Shown here in pieces: positions 22,790 to 33,330 of a DNA stretch of 64,000 nt. The stretch spans positions 8,098,001 to 8,162,000 of the forward strand of contig NW_018344015.1 in the NCBI RefSeq assembly GCF_002099425.1, given 5' to 3'. The position numbers were made by a program, and so were the translations under genes. How positions within the stretch are numbered: the first letter of the stretch is position 1; each line of letters starts with the position of its first letter. The notes beneath the pieces are model-generated. The model made no database searches. It had not been told where the DNA came from and saw nothing but the letters and a program-made list of their open reading frames with translations. Source of the stretch: Phascolarctos cinereus. Its lineage: Eukaryota; Chordata; Mammalia; Diprotodontia; Phascolarctidae.

Positions 22790-23455
22790 TTTTATTTGGC
22801 TCAGTGTTCTAGGGTGCCAAGATCATTTTGGTTCCTGACTCAGTCATCCAGTATGTAAGTTATATATCTCTCAACTCAGTCATCTTCAAATTTGATTGGC
22901 ATGTGGTTTATGTCTTTGTGTAACCCAATGATTAAAATGTTAGACATCAGAAGATCAAGTATAGATTCCTGGGGCTTCCTGCCGGTGACCTCTTTTCAAA
23001 CTGTCATCAAACCATTAATGACCAAGATTCTTTGGGTTACTGAAGCAATTCCAAATCAAAATCATCTAGCTCACTTCTCTCCATATTTTAAATAAGAATA
23101 GTATAAGAGCTTTCATCAGGTATACATACATGTGTATATACACATTAATTTTCTTTATTTTGCTACTGAAAAAAAGTTTAAAGGGAAAATATCTTACAGC
23201 ATTTTCTCTTTGTGCTACACAGGATTCAGAATAGTCAGAAATATTTTTAAAGATCTGTGTAAGCTCTATTTATAGTATTCCTCTTACCTGTGAGTCATAT
23301 GGCCTTATCAAACAAGGAAATGAGGTTATAGAGTTAGCCTGGCATGACCTGTTCTTGATGAAGCCAAGCTCTTTGTTATTTCCTTTTTGATACATTCACT
23401 TACAATGTACTTGAGAATCATTCTAGGACTCAAAATTAAGCTCACTGCCTTTCAG
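22790..23455 (-). mobile_element. CR1/L3-type LINE fragments, antisense
   Basis: The reverse complement of 23290-23455 resembles the CR1/L3 segment before the RT core (KNRSCQAN..; 'aacaggtcatgccaggctaac'). The complement of 22790-22920 matches the stretch around the RT catalytic block ('atcaaatttgaagatgac...actggatgactgagtcaggaacc...ctagaacactgagcc'). Order and orientation fit one decayed copy. Confidence 0.6.
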
Positions 23456-23462
23456 GCTTAAG

Positions 23463-23538
<76 letters not shown>

Positions 23539-23632
23539 CCTCCCCTCCCTCCCTCCCTCCCTCTCTCCCTCTCCCTCTCTCTCTCCCCACCTCTCTCCTT
23601 CTTTCTCTCCCTCCCTCTGTCTCTCTGTCTCT
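23463..23632. repeat. CT microsatellite with CCCT/CTTT extension
   Basis: About 73 bp of pure (CT)n followed by impure CT-rich sequence. Minus-strand frames through it (Arg/Glu repeats) are artefacts. Confidence 0.95.
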
Positions 23633-23889
23633 TTAAGTCTGTACATTTGCAGTTCTCCAGGACCTCTCTTGCTGTCCACAATCTTTCAGATACCACCGGC
23701 AGTGGCTCGGTCATCATATCTCTTAATTCTTTAATACCTAAAGATTTCCTAGGTGCTCTCTTACTGTCTGCTTACTTACTTGGACTATCAATAAAAATTA
23801 GCCATTTTATTTTGTTCTTTCCAATTCAAAGATTTATCCTTTTTACAGAGAAAACAGAAATAAAATAAAAATTGATCAGCTCTGCCTTT

Positions 23890-24035
23890 CTTTGTTGTAG
23901 TTGTCATCTATTAGATTGTGAGCTCCTTCCTTGAGGGCAGGGACTGTATTTTGCCTCTTTTTTGTGTCTCTGGCCCTTAGCACAGTGTCTGGCACTTGAT
24001 AAATGTTTACGAATTGCTTGCTTGCTTGTCCTTTC
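23890..24035 (+). repeat. L2 3'-end fragment
   Basis: 'tagattgtgagctccttccttgagggcagggactg...tagcacagtgtctggcac...ataaatgttt' with a TTGC tail. Confidence 0.8.
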
Positions 24036-24487
24036 CATCCCATGCGCTGGCCTTTTTAACTCCACCCCAGTATGACCACCCTTCCCCCCAAAGCCCTATC
24101 CTTTTGTTTTCTTAGCATTTTTTTGTTCGTCTCCGCTTACTCTGAGCTTAAGCACTCGATACTTTTCTTACAAAACAATGGCTTATTTTTGTACCTATAT
24201 TCTGTTATTTGCCCTTGTGACCATTTTTTTTACACAGGACTTTTGAAAATCTAAGTCAGGTGGCTGAGTTTTCTATGCATTGACATTGATCTTTTTTGAC
24301 AATCTACTTTTTCTCCTTCTCAGAATGTTTCTTTTGGGACTTCAGAGTGTCCTTCTTGACAGCTTCCCATACCTCCTGGGCTGACTTCCTCTGAGGAATT
24401 TTAGATTGTGGAGTTCTAGATATTCTTCCTCTGGCTTACCTTCATCACTCAGGGTTCACTATGTGTTACAGTGTTCTTTTCTAGGAC
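24036..24487. other. Unassigned DNA
   Basis: Nothing recognised. Confidence 0.4.
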
Positions 24488-24691
24488 TTAGGGTTGGGAA
24501 ACCTGCAGCCTCAAGACCACATGTGGTCTTCTAGGTCCTGGAGCGCAGCCCTTTGATTGAGTCCAAGTTTTACTGAAAAAATCCTTTTATTGAGGGCATT
24601 TGTTCTGTGAAGTTTGGATTTAGTCAAAGGGCTGCACTTGAGGACCTAGAAGGACACATGTGGCCTCGAGGCCACAGGTTCCCCACCCCTG
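24488..24691. mobile_element. Palindromic hAT-type MITE
   Basis: About 204 bp that is almost entirely inverted repeat: each arm of roughly 90 bp reads (C)AGGGGTGGGGAACCTGYGGCC.., ACATGTGG, TTCTAGGTCCT, GCAGCCCTTTGA, AGTCCAAGTTTT. The right end is CCCCACCCCTG. The consensus CAGGGGTGGGG...CCCCACCCCTG is hAT/Charlie-like. No clear 8-bp duplication survives. A transcript would fold into one long hairpin. Confidence 0.85.
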
Positions 24692-25094
24692 ATATAGGTA
24701 CTTCAGCTTTCTCTGAATCTTTCCTTACCACTGCTAATGGAAAGTCAGGAAGACTCTATTGCTCATGATGAATGCTGGAGGGCGCAGATGTTTGAGAAGA
24801 GGACACGGGAACTAGTGCTCAATATGTGTGCTTTAGAATTGTGAGAGACCATTCTAAAATATCACCTCATCAAGTCATAGCCTTGAGACCCTGGGGAAGC
24901 TTAATATAGGCACAAAAGTGATTGGCCCATCTCTGAGTAGAGGGAATCATTGAATAAACTTCAGGGTTTGCTTAGATGGTCTTGTCAGTGCCAGCTGTGA
25001 CTGAAGTATGTGCATTGCCACAGTAAAAGGATTTGAACTGTGGGGAATTAGATTGAACTGGACAAAGCATCAATTACTCAACATTCCTTGCATT
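24692..25094. other. Unassigned DNA
   Basis: No gene or repeat recognised. Confidence 0.4.
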
Positions 25095-25235
25095 TTGACC
25101 TTCATGATCTCTATGGGAATAGAAGTGGTATAGTATGCTAGATAAAAGTCAGGAAGAGCTGTGTTAGAGTCCCAGCACTGGTCTTTATCAGCTGTGTGAC
25201 CATGGCTAAGTACCTTACTGTTTCTGAGTCATAAT
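25095..25235 (+). repeat. MIR SINE
   Basis: 'agaagtggtatagtatgctagataaaagtcaggaagagctgtgttagagtcccagcac' and 'cagctgtgtgaccatggctaagtacctta' are the MIR tRNA-like region. Confidence 0.75.
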
Positions 25236-25289
25236 CCAGTTATAATCTATGCAGGTGGAAGAAATTTTCACATGGATGAAATCAGAGAT

Positions 25290-25460
25290 ACAGGTTCATA
25301 TGTTTTAACTTGGAAAAGATACTAGTGATCATAGGTTCCAACCCCTATAGATAAGGAATCTGAGGTCTAGAAAAGTTTGATCACTGCCCCAGGTCACAGT
25401 TAGTCAGCAGTAGAGCTGGGATTTGAATCCAGGTCCTCTGACTCCAAATAAAGGACTCCT
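25290..25460 (-). repeat. Antisense MIR
   Basis: 'aaggaatctgaggtctagaaaag', 'ccccaggtcacagttagtcagcagtagagctgggatttgaatccaggtcctctgactcc'. Confidence 0.8.
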
Positions 25461-26086
25461 TTCTCCATCCTCTTCAAATGCCAGCTCAACTGTTAGTGTC
25501 ACTGAGGCACATTTAAGAGACTAGTATCTCCCTCTCCACCCTCTAATTAATACATTTTATCTTTGGTTTTGAATTTGAATTTTCTGATGGAGAACCAGGC
25601 CCTCCCACCTCTTGGACAATGGAACTCTACAGATACATGGGTAATTGATCTGGCCTAGCTTTTTGATGTTTGCTCTCTCCCTAATGCAGACCCCATTTCA
25701 ACTGCTCTGGTAAATTGACCTATTCACATGACATGTGGCAAAGGGCCTCCAGGTACTGGGATGCTCTAAGGAGGATCTGCTTTTGATGTAACAGTGTCTA
25801 CCTACCTGGCAGCCTGCAGCTCAAGGGAGCATCTCCTGACTGAATCTTTGTTTTTTTCCTAGAGTTGGAAATGTAGCAGAGGCACTGGGCTGTTCACTTT
25901 TAGGAAGTATGATTTCAGGAGCATGAAGAAAGCAGCCTGACCGATGACGTGTCTGAAAGTCCACATTTAGAGATATATTCCTCTGACTTAAGGTTTTATG
26001 ATCTTTTAAGATGAAAATATGCTTGTAAAAAGTTAGCCCTTTGACCACTTGATCTTTAGTGTGTATGACTTGTCAGAGCCTTCCTT
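25461..26086. other. Unassigned DNA
   Basis: No gene or repeat recognised; the 75-aa minus frame at 25821 has no known domain. Confidence 0.4.
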
Positions 26087-26314
26087 ATTGTTCATTCATG
26101 TTCGACTCTGTGACCCCATTTGGAGTTTTCTTGGCAGAAATATTGGAGCGGCTTGCCATTTTTTTCTCTGACTCCAGGAACTGAGATAAACAGGGTTAAG
26201 TGACTTTCCCAGGATCCCACAGCTAGTTTGTGTCTGAGGCCAGACTTGAACTTAGGAAGATGAGTCTTCCTGATTCCAGTCCTGCCACTCTATCTGTGGG
26301 CTAGCTAGCTGCCC
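26087..26314 (-). repeat. Long marsupial SINE, antisense
   Basis: TTCATTCATGTTCGACTCTGTGACC tail region, GGAGTTTTCTTGGCAGAAATA, GTTAAGTGACTTTCCCAGGATC, and complement of the head (CTAGCTAGCTGCCC). Confidence 0.9.
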
Positions 26315-26454
26315 TATCAGGGCCTTACCAGAAAACAAGTCTGGTAGGAGAGTAGAACTGAGGCTACTACGTGCCTGAGGGAAAGGACTAAAGAGTGACA
26401 TTAAGGGTGAGGGAAAGGGAAGGCTCCAGAATGAGGAAGCTGGGGTTGTTGAAC

Positions 26455-26615
26455 ATCATAGTGTAGTGGAAAAAGCAGGAAATTGAAATCCAAAACTGGG
26501 CTGAACCTCAGCTGGAGTTCTGCTTCTTCCACTTACCAACTATGTCCTTGGGCAAATTATTTAATTTCTCTGGGACTCAATTCATCCCAGTATAAATTGA
26601 GAGGGTGGACTGAAT
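26455..26615 (+). repeat. MIR SINE cut by a MITE
   Basis: 'catagtgtagtggaaaaagcaggaaattg', 'ccaactatgtccttgggcaaattatttaatttctctgggactcaattc', then 'gggtggactgaat' where the MITE enters; the MIR continues for about 14 bases after 26871. Confidence 0.75.
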
Positions 26616-26871
26616 CAGGGGCTCTTCACTTTGTTCCACATCATAATCTTCCTAGGCAGCAGTCTGGTGAAGCCTATGGATCTCTTCTTAGGATAATGTA
26701 TTTAAATGCATAAAATAAAATAAGAAGATTATAAAGGAAGCCAATTGTAAAATAATTGAAAATGGAAAAATAAAGATATAACTTTCTTTCCTGTTCAATA
26801 TCACAGACTCCCCTGAATTTTTTCCATGGGCCGCTGTGGGGGTCTGCGGAACTACAGGTCAAGAACCCCTG
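26616..26871 (+). mobile_element. hAT MITE, CAGGGGTTCTT family, copy 1 of 3
   Basis: Begins CAGGGGCTCTTCAC and ends CAAGAACCCCTG: hAT-type terminal inverted repeats. The interior (GTCTGGTGAAGCCTATGGAT, AAATGCATAAAATAAAATA, AAGGAAGCCAATTG) recurs in opposite orientation at 37605-37965 and 50264-50456. Flanks GACTGAAT and AACTAGAT could be a decayed 8-bp duplication. Confidence 0.8.
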
Positions 26872-26885
26872 AACTAGATGATTTT

Positions 26886-27150
26886 GGCAGCTAGATGGCC
26901 CAGTAGACAGAGCATTTGGCCTGGACTCAGGAAGAGCTGAGTTCAAATCTACCCTCAGACACTTACTAGCTGTGTGACCCTAGTTAAATCACCTAACCTC
27001 CATTTGCCTCAATTTCTTCATCTGTAAAATGGGGACAATGATAGCACCTATCTCACAGGATTGTTGTGAGGACCAAATGAGATAACAGTTGAAAATCTTA
27101 GCACAGTGCCTGGCATGTAGAAGGTGACATAAAAATGCTTATTCTCTTTC
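26886..27150 (+). repeat. MAR1-type SINE, full length
   Basis: TTGGCAGCTAGATGGCCCAG head, TAGCTGTGTGACCCTAG, TAAAATGGGGACAATGATAG, TTGTTGTGAGGACCAAATGAG, TTAGCACAGTGCCTGGCATG. Confidence 0.9.
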
Positions 27151-27500
27151 TTTTCTCCCTTTAAGATCTCTTCCAATTTGAAATCCTAGGATCCTAGGAT
27201 CCTCTCATTAGTAAATTGCTTTTCAACCTCTAAGATGCAATACAAAAATAAATGATCATTTTTTGTAGCTTTGGCCTTGTTTAGCAAAATTTCAGTCATT
27301 TTCATTGTATTTTAAATGTTTGAAAATTAGCGATCTCTATTGTATATATGGCACGTCTTGGTTAACCAGTATGTTTGATGAATCAGATCTTCCTAGTGCT
27401 TTGCTTTTCTTGGGCTAATGGAAGTTTACCATAGATTGTTATTCCTCATGGGAGGGGACCTATCTGCTATATTCCTTGCTTCACTCCTAAATGCATATGA
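27151..27500. other. Unassigned DNA
   Basis: Short tandem CCTAGGAT triplicate at about 27187-27205 (ATCCTAGGATCCTAGGATCC, palindromic); otherwise nothing recognised. Confidence 0.4.
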
Positions 27501-27515
27501 TCACAGATTTAGACT

Positions 27516-27666
27516 TTTTAAATTTTTTCTTTATTTTTTAGGCAATCTGGGTTAAGTGACTTGCCTATGGTCACATAGCTAGTAAGTGTCTGATGCTGGA
27601 TTTGAACTCCAGTCCTCCTGACTCCAGGGCTGGTGTGCTATCTGCTGTACCACCCAGATGCCCCAT
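27516..27666 (-). repeat. Short marsupial SINE, antisense
   Basis: TTTAGGCAATCTGGGTTAAGTGAC to CCACCCAGATGCCC. Flanked by the 11-bp direct repeat AGATTTAGACT (27505-27515 and 27667-27677). Confidence 0.9.
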
Positions 27667-27788
27667 AGATTTAGACTCATAAGGAACCTTAGAGGACATC
27701 AAGTCCACCCCCTCCCATCCCATTTACAGATGAAGTAACAGGTCCAGAAGTGCTATGACTTACTCAAGGTTACACAGATACTAAGTGC
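27667..27788 (-). repeat. Antisense MIR, part 1
   Basis: 'ttagactcataaggaaccttagaggacatcaagtccacccc', 'ttacagatgaagtaacaggtccagaag', then broken by the LTR at the expected position. It resumes at 28355-28430 with 'ttatcctaggtcctctgactctgcagttccttccactgtgcc'. Confidence 0.75.
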
Positions 27789-28354
27789 TGAGATGAATGA
27801 AAATTCTGAGACAGAGTTTCTGAGTAATTAATAATCAGTTTATTAATTAGGGTAGCCAGCAATCAATAAATTGATGGTCACTGGTTTTTCCTGTAACCAA
27901 AGACCCCAAGAGAGACCCTGAAACACCTTAAATTCTTTCTGAACGAGAATTTACCTGAAAAGTGAAAATCGACCTTGATTGGTAGACATTTAACAAGGAG
28001 ATGGGATAAAAGTCTTCACCTCTTCCTGCTGAAAATATGGGCTTGATCAAGAGACTCAGCAGCCTCTAGCAATGTGGGCAGGGGAAGCCATCTGGACCTC
28101 TCTGGTTAGTTTTCTCTTTAGAAAGCTGGGTCACCCTAAACTTCAATGGAGGAGCTCCTTTCATCAGATTACAGGCTCTCCCAGATGTCCCACCCAAAAT
28201 TGACAGGAGGGGCAGGGGCAATATCATCAATCAGCTATGCCCTTCAGAGACTGACTGAACTTAGCAGGAGTTGAGCCTTTACAGAAAATAGACGAAAAAC
28301 AGGTGGATTGCAATAATTAGTTATTAATATAACAGTATAGTATTAATTTCTCTC
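27789..28354 (-). mobile_element. Solo LTR of an endogenous retrovirus (fossil)
   Basis: 566 bp beginning TG (TGAGATGAATG) and ending CA (TTTCTCTCA), inserted in an antisense MIR; flanks GTGC and GTAC are a probable 4-bp target duplication. The minus strand starts TGAGAGAAATTAATAC and has an AATAAACTG polyadenylation-like stretch near 27835 followed by a short U5-like end (CAGAATTTTCATTCATC). It shares its minus-strand start with the LTR at 5396-5980, so both are probably related class I-like LTRs. No internal region seen. Confidence 0.75.
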
Positions 28355-28430
28355 AGTACTGACTTTTTACCTAGGGTTTTATCCTAGGTCCTCTGACTCT
28401 GCAGTTCCTTCCACTGTGCCAAAAGGTGGT
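28355..28430 (-). repeat. Antisense MIR, part 2
   Basis: Right part of the MIR split by the LTR. Confidence 0.65.
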
Positions 28431-29000
28431 GGGGGCTCAGATAATGTATTGTTGACTGACTGACTGATATGAGATGTGTTGTGACTGGTACATTTACAAT
28501 CATTGCTTGAGTGTGGTTTTATAAGAAAGGCTTATGTTGGCTGCTATTGCTTGGTCTCAGTGTAGATTCACATGGGATTGTTTTACTATTTGTTGGAGGC
28601 CCTGGGATGATTTAGGGTCTCTCCAACAATAACAACAATTTACATTTATATAATGCTTTAAGATTTATTAGAGAACCTTGGCTTTTTGAACACTGTACCA
28701 GTAGAATCAAGAATTTTGTTAGGTCCTCTTGAGCTGGAAAGATTTGGGGCAAAAGCCCAGTCATGAATTACATGTCAGTCATGCAAGAACTTACCTAACT
28801 AAATTTGGCAAGGTGGGCTGTAGGGGAATTAATTTTTTGGCCACAGTAACTGTTGAAAGCTCATATAAGTCAGAGAGGAGTTGTATACCTTGTCAATGGA
28901 ACGGATACCCACACAAATGGAATCAGAGGTCATTGCTGTCAATGGAGTATTATGCAAAACATGTATCTCCCAATCACTCTTTGAGATAATGATGCAAATA
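28431..29000. other. Unassigned DNA
   Basis: Short MIR-like 5' piece (antisense) near 28620-28680. The 86-aa forward frame at 28729-28989 has no recognisable domain. Confidence 0.4.
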
Positions 29001-29004
29001 TCAT

Positions 29005-29335
29005 TAGGATTTCAAGTCTGAAAAGGACCTAAGTACTCATTTTACACATGAGGAAACTGGGGCCCAGAAAAGTTAAGTGGCTTGTCTGAGGTCGTACAGG
29101 TAATCAAGGATTTCTACCTAAGCTCTCTGATTCCAAATCAGGGTGCTCTTTTCACTAAAACAAGCTGCCTCTGAACTATATCGCGGTGCCCTTCAGTATT
29201 TTTTTTTAATCACCACTTACAGATGAGCAAACTGAGACTCAGAGTAGTTAAGTGACTTCCTCATGGTCAGATACTTAATAATCAGAGGTGGGACTTTAAC
29301 CCAGGTTTCTCAGACACCAAGGTGAGTTCTTTGAT
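29005..29335 (-). repeat. Two antisense MIR copies in tandem
   Basis: 29005-29170: 'ttttacacatgaggaaactggggcccagaaaagttaagtggcttg'. 29205-29335: 'ttacagatgagcaaactgagactcagagtagttaagtgacttcctcatgg'. Independent insertions side by side. Confidence 0.8.
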
Positions 29336-29339
29336 TATT

Positions 29340-29460
29340 TCCTCCATTTGACTGTGGACTCCTTGAGAGCAAGGACTGTCTCTGGCCTTTCTTTTTGTCC
29401 CACTGTGCTTCCGTGCCTGGCACTTCGTAGACACTTAAAAAATGTTTCTTTACAGACTAA
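29340..29460 (+). repeat. L2 3'-end fragment
   Basis: 'ttgactgtggactccttgagagcaaggactgtctctggcc...gtgcctggcacttcgtagacactt'. Confidence 0.75.
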
Positions 29461-30500
29461 CATCATATCTTTTTATTCCAGAATGTAAGAAATTAAATTC
29501 CGTTCACCTTGCAATTTAAAGCTGGGTGGGCACTCTTCAGGTAACTGAAATGTAGTGGGAATAGTGCAAGTTGCTGGAATACATAAATGGCTTTGGTTGA
29601 TTTTTCTGTTTAATTTTGAGACTTTCCAGAGGCATAATTAATGGCAGGTGGTGCTTCTGACCTGCTGCTTCACCAGCTGCCGGCCATCCAAGGTTGCTCT
29701 CAGACTGACCCTGTCTACCTGTTGAGATGTTTAGCACTAGAATATACCGATCAAAATTAAAATGTCCCAAAAATGATCAAATGGTTCAGACCCAAAGTCT
29801 TAGGTCTCGTCCTTTTGACTTGCCCACATACTGGGCTGCAGCTCAGGAAGTCTGTGATGCCAGAGCCTGATGTGGTGGAGCTGACTGCCTCTGCTGGATG
29901 GGAGCACCTGGAAAGTTTAATGAGGCCAGATCTGTGCATCTCTGCCTGTTGATGGGGGGCCTGGCATGTCAGAGAATTTCAAGTTTAAGGACAATGAACC
30001 TGTCATGCTGTTTTTATCACCATAAGACAGTATTTTACAGTTTCCTGGATGATTTGGTCATTCTTTCTAGGCTGTAAATTTTAGCGTGCTATACGTGGGA
30101 TTGCTTTTCCTCTGAATAAGGGTATTTATAATCTTTCACAGCCTACAATTCCTTCTTGGTAACTTGTTTTGAACTTTGACTGGCCACTGGCTGGGAGACT
30201 TCAGGCTGTCTGGATTTGGGTTGTATATTTTAAAGTCACTTTGTCTAGACATTGGTGGTGGAAACACATGTGGCTCCACTGAGTGTGTCACTCGGGAGAT
30301 GAGTTTTGTTATGGATGGCTTGACATCATTAATTTTAGCAAAGTTTGAGTGTTGCAGTTTCCTCCTCTAATAGTTTGGTTGTGCTGTGCATTACCAATTC
30401 CATATACCCAGGAAATCTAAAGCCTTTGATAAGATGATGGCAGAAGAATATCACTAGTTCCCATGCTAAGTGACTGGAATCTGGTTACTATTTAAGGTTT
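29461..30500. other. Repeat-free unassigned DNA, 1.0 kb
   Basis: No transposon signature seen. Frames at 29537-29939 (minus) and 30176-30370 (plus) show no recognisable domains. Candidate single-copy sequence. Confidence 0.4.
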
Positions 30501-30501
30501 C

Positions 30502-30750
30502 ATAGGTCCTAGTGGACGAAACATTGGATTTGGAGTCAGGTGCACTTGAATACTACTTCTGATATTTGCTAGGTATGGGGTGTTATGCAATTCATTTAAT
30601 CTCTCAGAGCCTCTGTTTCTTCATCTGTAAAATGGAAATAACAATAGAAGCTACCTAACGAGGTTTTGTGAGGCTCAAATGAGACAAAAATATACAAAGT
30701 GGTTTGCAAACCTTAAAATGCTATATAAATGTAAGCTATTTATTATCATA
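30502..30750 (+). repeat. MAR1/MIR-type SINE
   Basis: 'acattggatttggagtcagg', 'ttcttcatctgtaaaatggaaataacaatag', 'aaagtggtttgcaaaccttaaaatgctatataaatg'. Confidence 0.85.
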
Positions 30751-31290
30751 TCCAAAGATTCAGCTCCAGAGTTTAAATTGTCTCCTCTATCTGAACTACA
30801 GTTTTCATGTTTGTAATGTGAAAACATGATATGCATGAGCAAATTCAGTCACTGAGGCCAGTACTGACATCTCCATGCTCTGCTTTGGGTGGACATTGTA
30901 TGGAAGAAGGGTAGCTTTAGTTCATGGACTTGAAGTTAAGAGGTTGTGGAAGTTTTCTGAAGACCCATTGCAGATATAATAGCTGTGAAGTAGCCAAACG
31001 TTCCTTGGGCCAATTTTGTATTTTCAGACTGTGAATGTCACAGATCGATTTTCCTGGATAATTGAGAGTTTACATTGGACTGGGCCACTGATGACTGGAT
31101 CTCTTCGATGACCCTTGTCTCATGGAAAGCAGTAAATTTTGGCATTCTGGATATGAAGTCCCAACTGTGCTGCTCATTTTCCTTCAAATTCACTCTCCTG
31201 TCTGTTCCACCTCCACCCTGGCTGCCTTGTCCAGGTAACTTCTTTTTCTAACTACCTCTCCTCCCTACTTTCAGCTCTTCTTTATGTTTT
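30751..31290. other. Unassigned DNA
   Basis: Nothing recognised. Confidence 0.4.
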
Positions 31291-31294
31291 TGAC

Positions 31295-31385
31295 TTCCTT
31301 TATTCAAATGTCAGTAGGGACTGTCTTGTTTTTGTATCCCCAGTGCTTAGCACAGTGCCTGGTATATGATAAGTGTTTAATAAAT
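31295..31385 (+). repeat. L2 3'-end fragment
   Basis: GTATCCCCAGTGCTTAGCAC..GTGCCTGGTATATGATAAGTG..AATAAATGC. Confidence 0.8.
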
Positions 31386-31454
31386 GCTCTAACCATCTAT
31401 CTCAGCTCAATTAAACAAATTAAATTAAATCAAACAATTAAACAAATAAAGCAA

Positions 31455-31585
31455 TCTCAGCTCAGTTAAACAATAACAAAAAATTATCAAGGGCCTACTA
31501 TATTCAAGGCACTATTTTAGGTATAGGGAATAAAATATTGAACAAAAAAGCAATTCCTGCCCTCAAGAAATTTATAACTTCTTGG
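31455..31585 (-). repeat. L2 3'-end fragment, antisense
   Basis: 'agggcctactatattcaaggcactattttaggtatagggaataaaat', 'tgccctcaagaaatttataa'. Confidence 0.7.
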
Positions 31586-31591
31586 GGAGAT

Positions 31592-31826
31592 AGGTTGTTT
31601 TTCATTTGTGTCCCCTTTTGGGGTTTTCTTGGCAAAGATACTGCAATGGTTTGCCATTTCCTTTTCTAGATCATTTTATAGAGGAGGAAACTGAGGCAAA
31701 TAGGGTTAAGTGATTTGCCCAGCATCACCCAGCTAGTAAGTGTCTGAGGCCAGATTTGAACTCAGGAACATGAGTCTTCCTGACTCCAGGCCTGGAACTT
31801 TATCTGCTGTGTCACCTGGCTGCCCG
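31592..31826 (-). repeat. Long marsupial SINE, antisense
   Basis: TTTTGGGGTTTTCTTGGCAAAGATAC..., GAGGAAACTGAGGCAAATAGGGTTAAG, TGTGTCACCTGGCTGCCC. Confidence 0.95.
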
Positions 31827-31899
31827 CTGGGCACATATTTTTGTTTTGATCCGGACTTGTGATTTCATAGTTGTAGGAAACCCTCAATGTAGAAATTCC

Positions 31900-32040
31900 T
31901 TCTACAAAGGCAAATTCGACAACTCACCTTCCTTTATGGTCTCAGAGGTTAAGTGCCAGGTCTGTGGTTATACATAGCAAGGCTGTGTTAGAGGTAAGGC
32001 TTGAACCCAGGGTTTCCTAAGGCCAGCCCTCCATTCACTC
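31900..32040 (-). repeat. Antisense MIR, degraded
   Basis: 'ctcagaggttaagtgccaggtctgtggt' and 'ggcttgaacccagggtttcc'. Confidence 0.6.
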
Positions 32041-32148
32041 CACCTTCTTGTCTGTGAACATGTGTGTAAATAAGTGAATACCAGATAATTTAAGGAGAGA
32101 GAGAACACTACAATTGGGGATCCAGCTGGGATCAGAAAAGGCTTTAAG

Positions 32149-32389
32149 GAGGGGTGGGCTGGTAACTGTTTTACAACTGACTCTCTGCAAAAGAAAAAAA
32201 AATGGCCCCATAACAGACTCAAATTGAATCTGCATTTATTGACATTTTCTCCATCACATTCTTAAGTCTAGACAATCCACAGAACAATGAATCAAGCTTT
32301 TGCCAGTTGATTTCTGAGGCTTAAATACTCACACTGAAAATTTAACAATGGGCTCCCAAGTCTGCTGGGCTTGCTCCTGCACATGCCTG
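32149..32389 (+). mobile_element. hAT-like non-autonomous element, copy 2 of 3
   Basis: Shares ACTGACTCTCTGCAAAA, TTGACATTTTCTCCATCACATTCTTAAGTCTAG and CTCACACTGAAAATTTAACAAT with the copies at 3332 and 63786. Terminal repeats are eroded (GGGGTGGGCTGG at the left end). Confidence 0.65.
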
Positions 32390-32508
32390 CCTCTCAGTAG
32401 GAAGGGACCCTTAATTTGAGCCTGGAAGAAAGCTAATGATTCTAAGAGTCAGAGGTGTAGGGAGTCTGTTTTTGCCATGAGATAGTTTCTGTGGAAGCAT
32501 AGAGATAG

Positions 32509-32643
32509 TTTAATTTACTTTTTTGTATATATGAGGCAATTGGGGTTAAGTGACTTGTCCAGAGTCACACAGCTAGATGTGTCTGAGGCTGGATTTGAAC
32601 TCAGGGTCCTCCTGACTCCAGGGCCAACCACCTAGCTGCCCCA
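32509..32643 (-). repeat. Short marsupial SINE, antisense
   Basis: GAGGCAATTGGGGTTAAGTGAC...CCACCTAGCTGCCCC, flanked by the perfect 15-bp target duplication GAAGCATAGAGATAG (32494-32508 and 32644-32658). Confidence 0.95.
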
Positions 32644-33084
32644 GAAGCATAGAGATAGAATGCTGAGTTCAGGAGACTTCTAGTAGGTCAGCTTAGCTGG
32701 AATGTAGAGCACGTGAAGGGGAGTAACATCAAATAAGGTTATAAGAGTAGATGGGTACATATTGTGGAGGTCTTTAAATGACAGAATCAGTGGCATCCAT
32801 CTGCAGGGCATCAGTAGAACCATAGTTCTTAATGATTGTTCATTGTTCTTATTAGTCAGAGAAATTTATCTGAGTTCATTCAGTTATTTAACAAATGATC
32901 AACATTCCAGATCAATCTGGTAGCCTGAAGAATATGATATACTCTTTTAAATCTCAAGTCTAAAGAATTTCATCATAGGGTTTCTTTTTTTCTTTTGGCT
33001 TTATTCATTGATGCTTCTCTTTTCTAGGCTTTTATTTACCTTTACTTCATTTAATCTAACCCAATAAATATCCACTAATTACGC

Positions 33085-33330
33085 TGCAGCTAGGTGGCAC
33101 AGTGAAGAAAATGCTGGGCCTGGAGTCAGGAAGAGCTGTCTTCAAATATGGCCTCAGATACTTTTTAGTTGTAAAACCCTGGGTGAGTCACTTAACCCCT
33201 TTCTCGGTTCCTTAACTGTAAAATGGGGATAATAACTACACTTAGCTCCCAGAGCTGTTGTGAGGCTCAAATGAGAATATTTATAAAGCACTTAGCACAA
33301 TGCCTGGCACATATTAGATACTTCATAAAT
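33085..33330 (+). repeat. MAR1-type SINE, full length
   Basis: GCAGCTAGGTGGCACAGTG head to TTAGCACAATGCCTGGCACATATTAGATAC; its 3' tail runs directly into the TTCC array. Confidence 0.9.

Larger units (their letters stand above)
32070..32800 (-). mobile_element. L2 LINE 3' region, antisense, with two insertions
   Basis: 'gggatcagaaaaggctttaagg', 'ttgagcctggaagaaagctaatgattctaagag', 'agctggaatgtagagcacgtgaaggggagtaac', 'ggaggtctttaaatgacag' are successive antisense L2 blocks. A hAT element (32149-32389) and a SINE (32509-32643) are inserted in it. Confidence 0.8.

Noticed and set aside
23442-23717. Arg/Glu-repeat proteins on the minus strand
   Set aside because: Generated by the CT microsatellite; no flanking domain.
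24770-24790. GCTGGAGGGCGCAG as a second CTCF-like site
   Set aside because: The match to the core and upstream positions is too poor.
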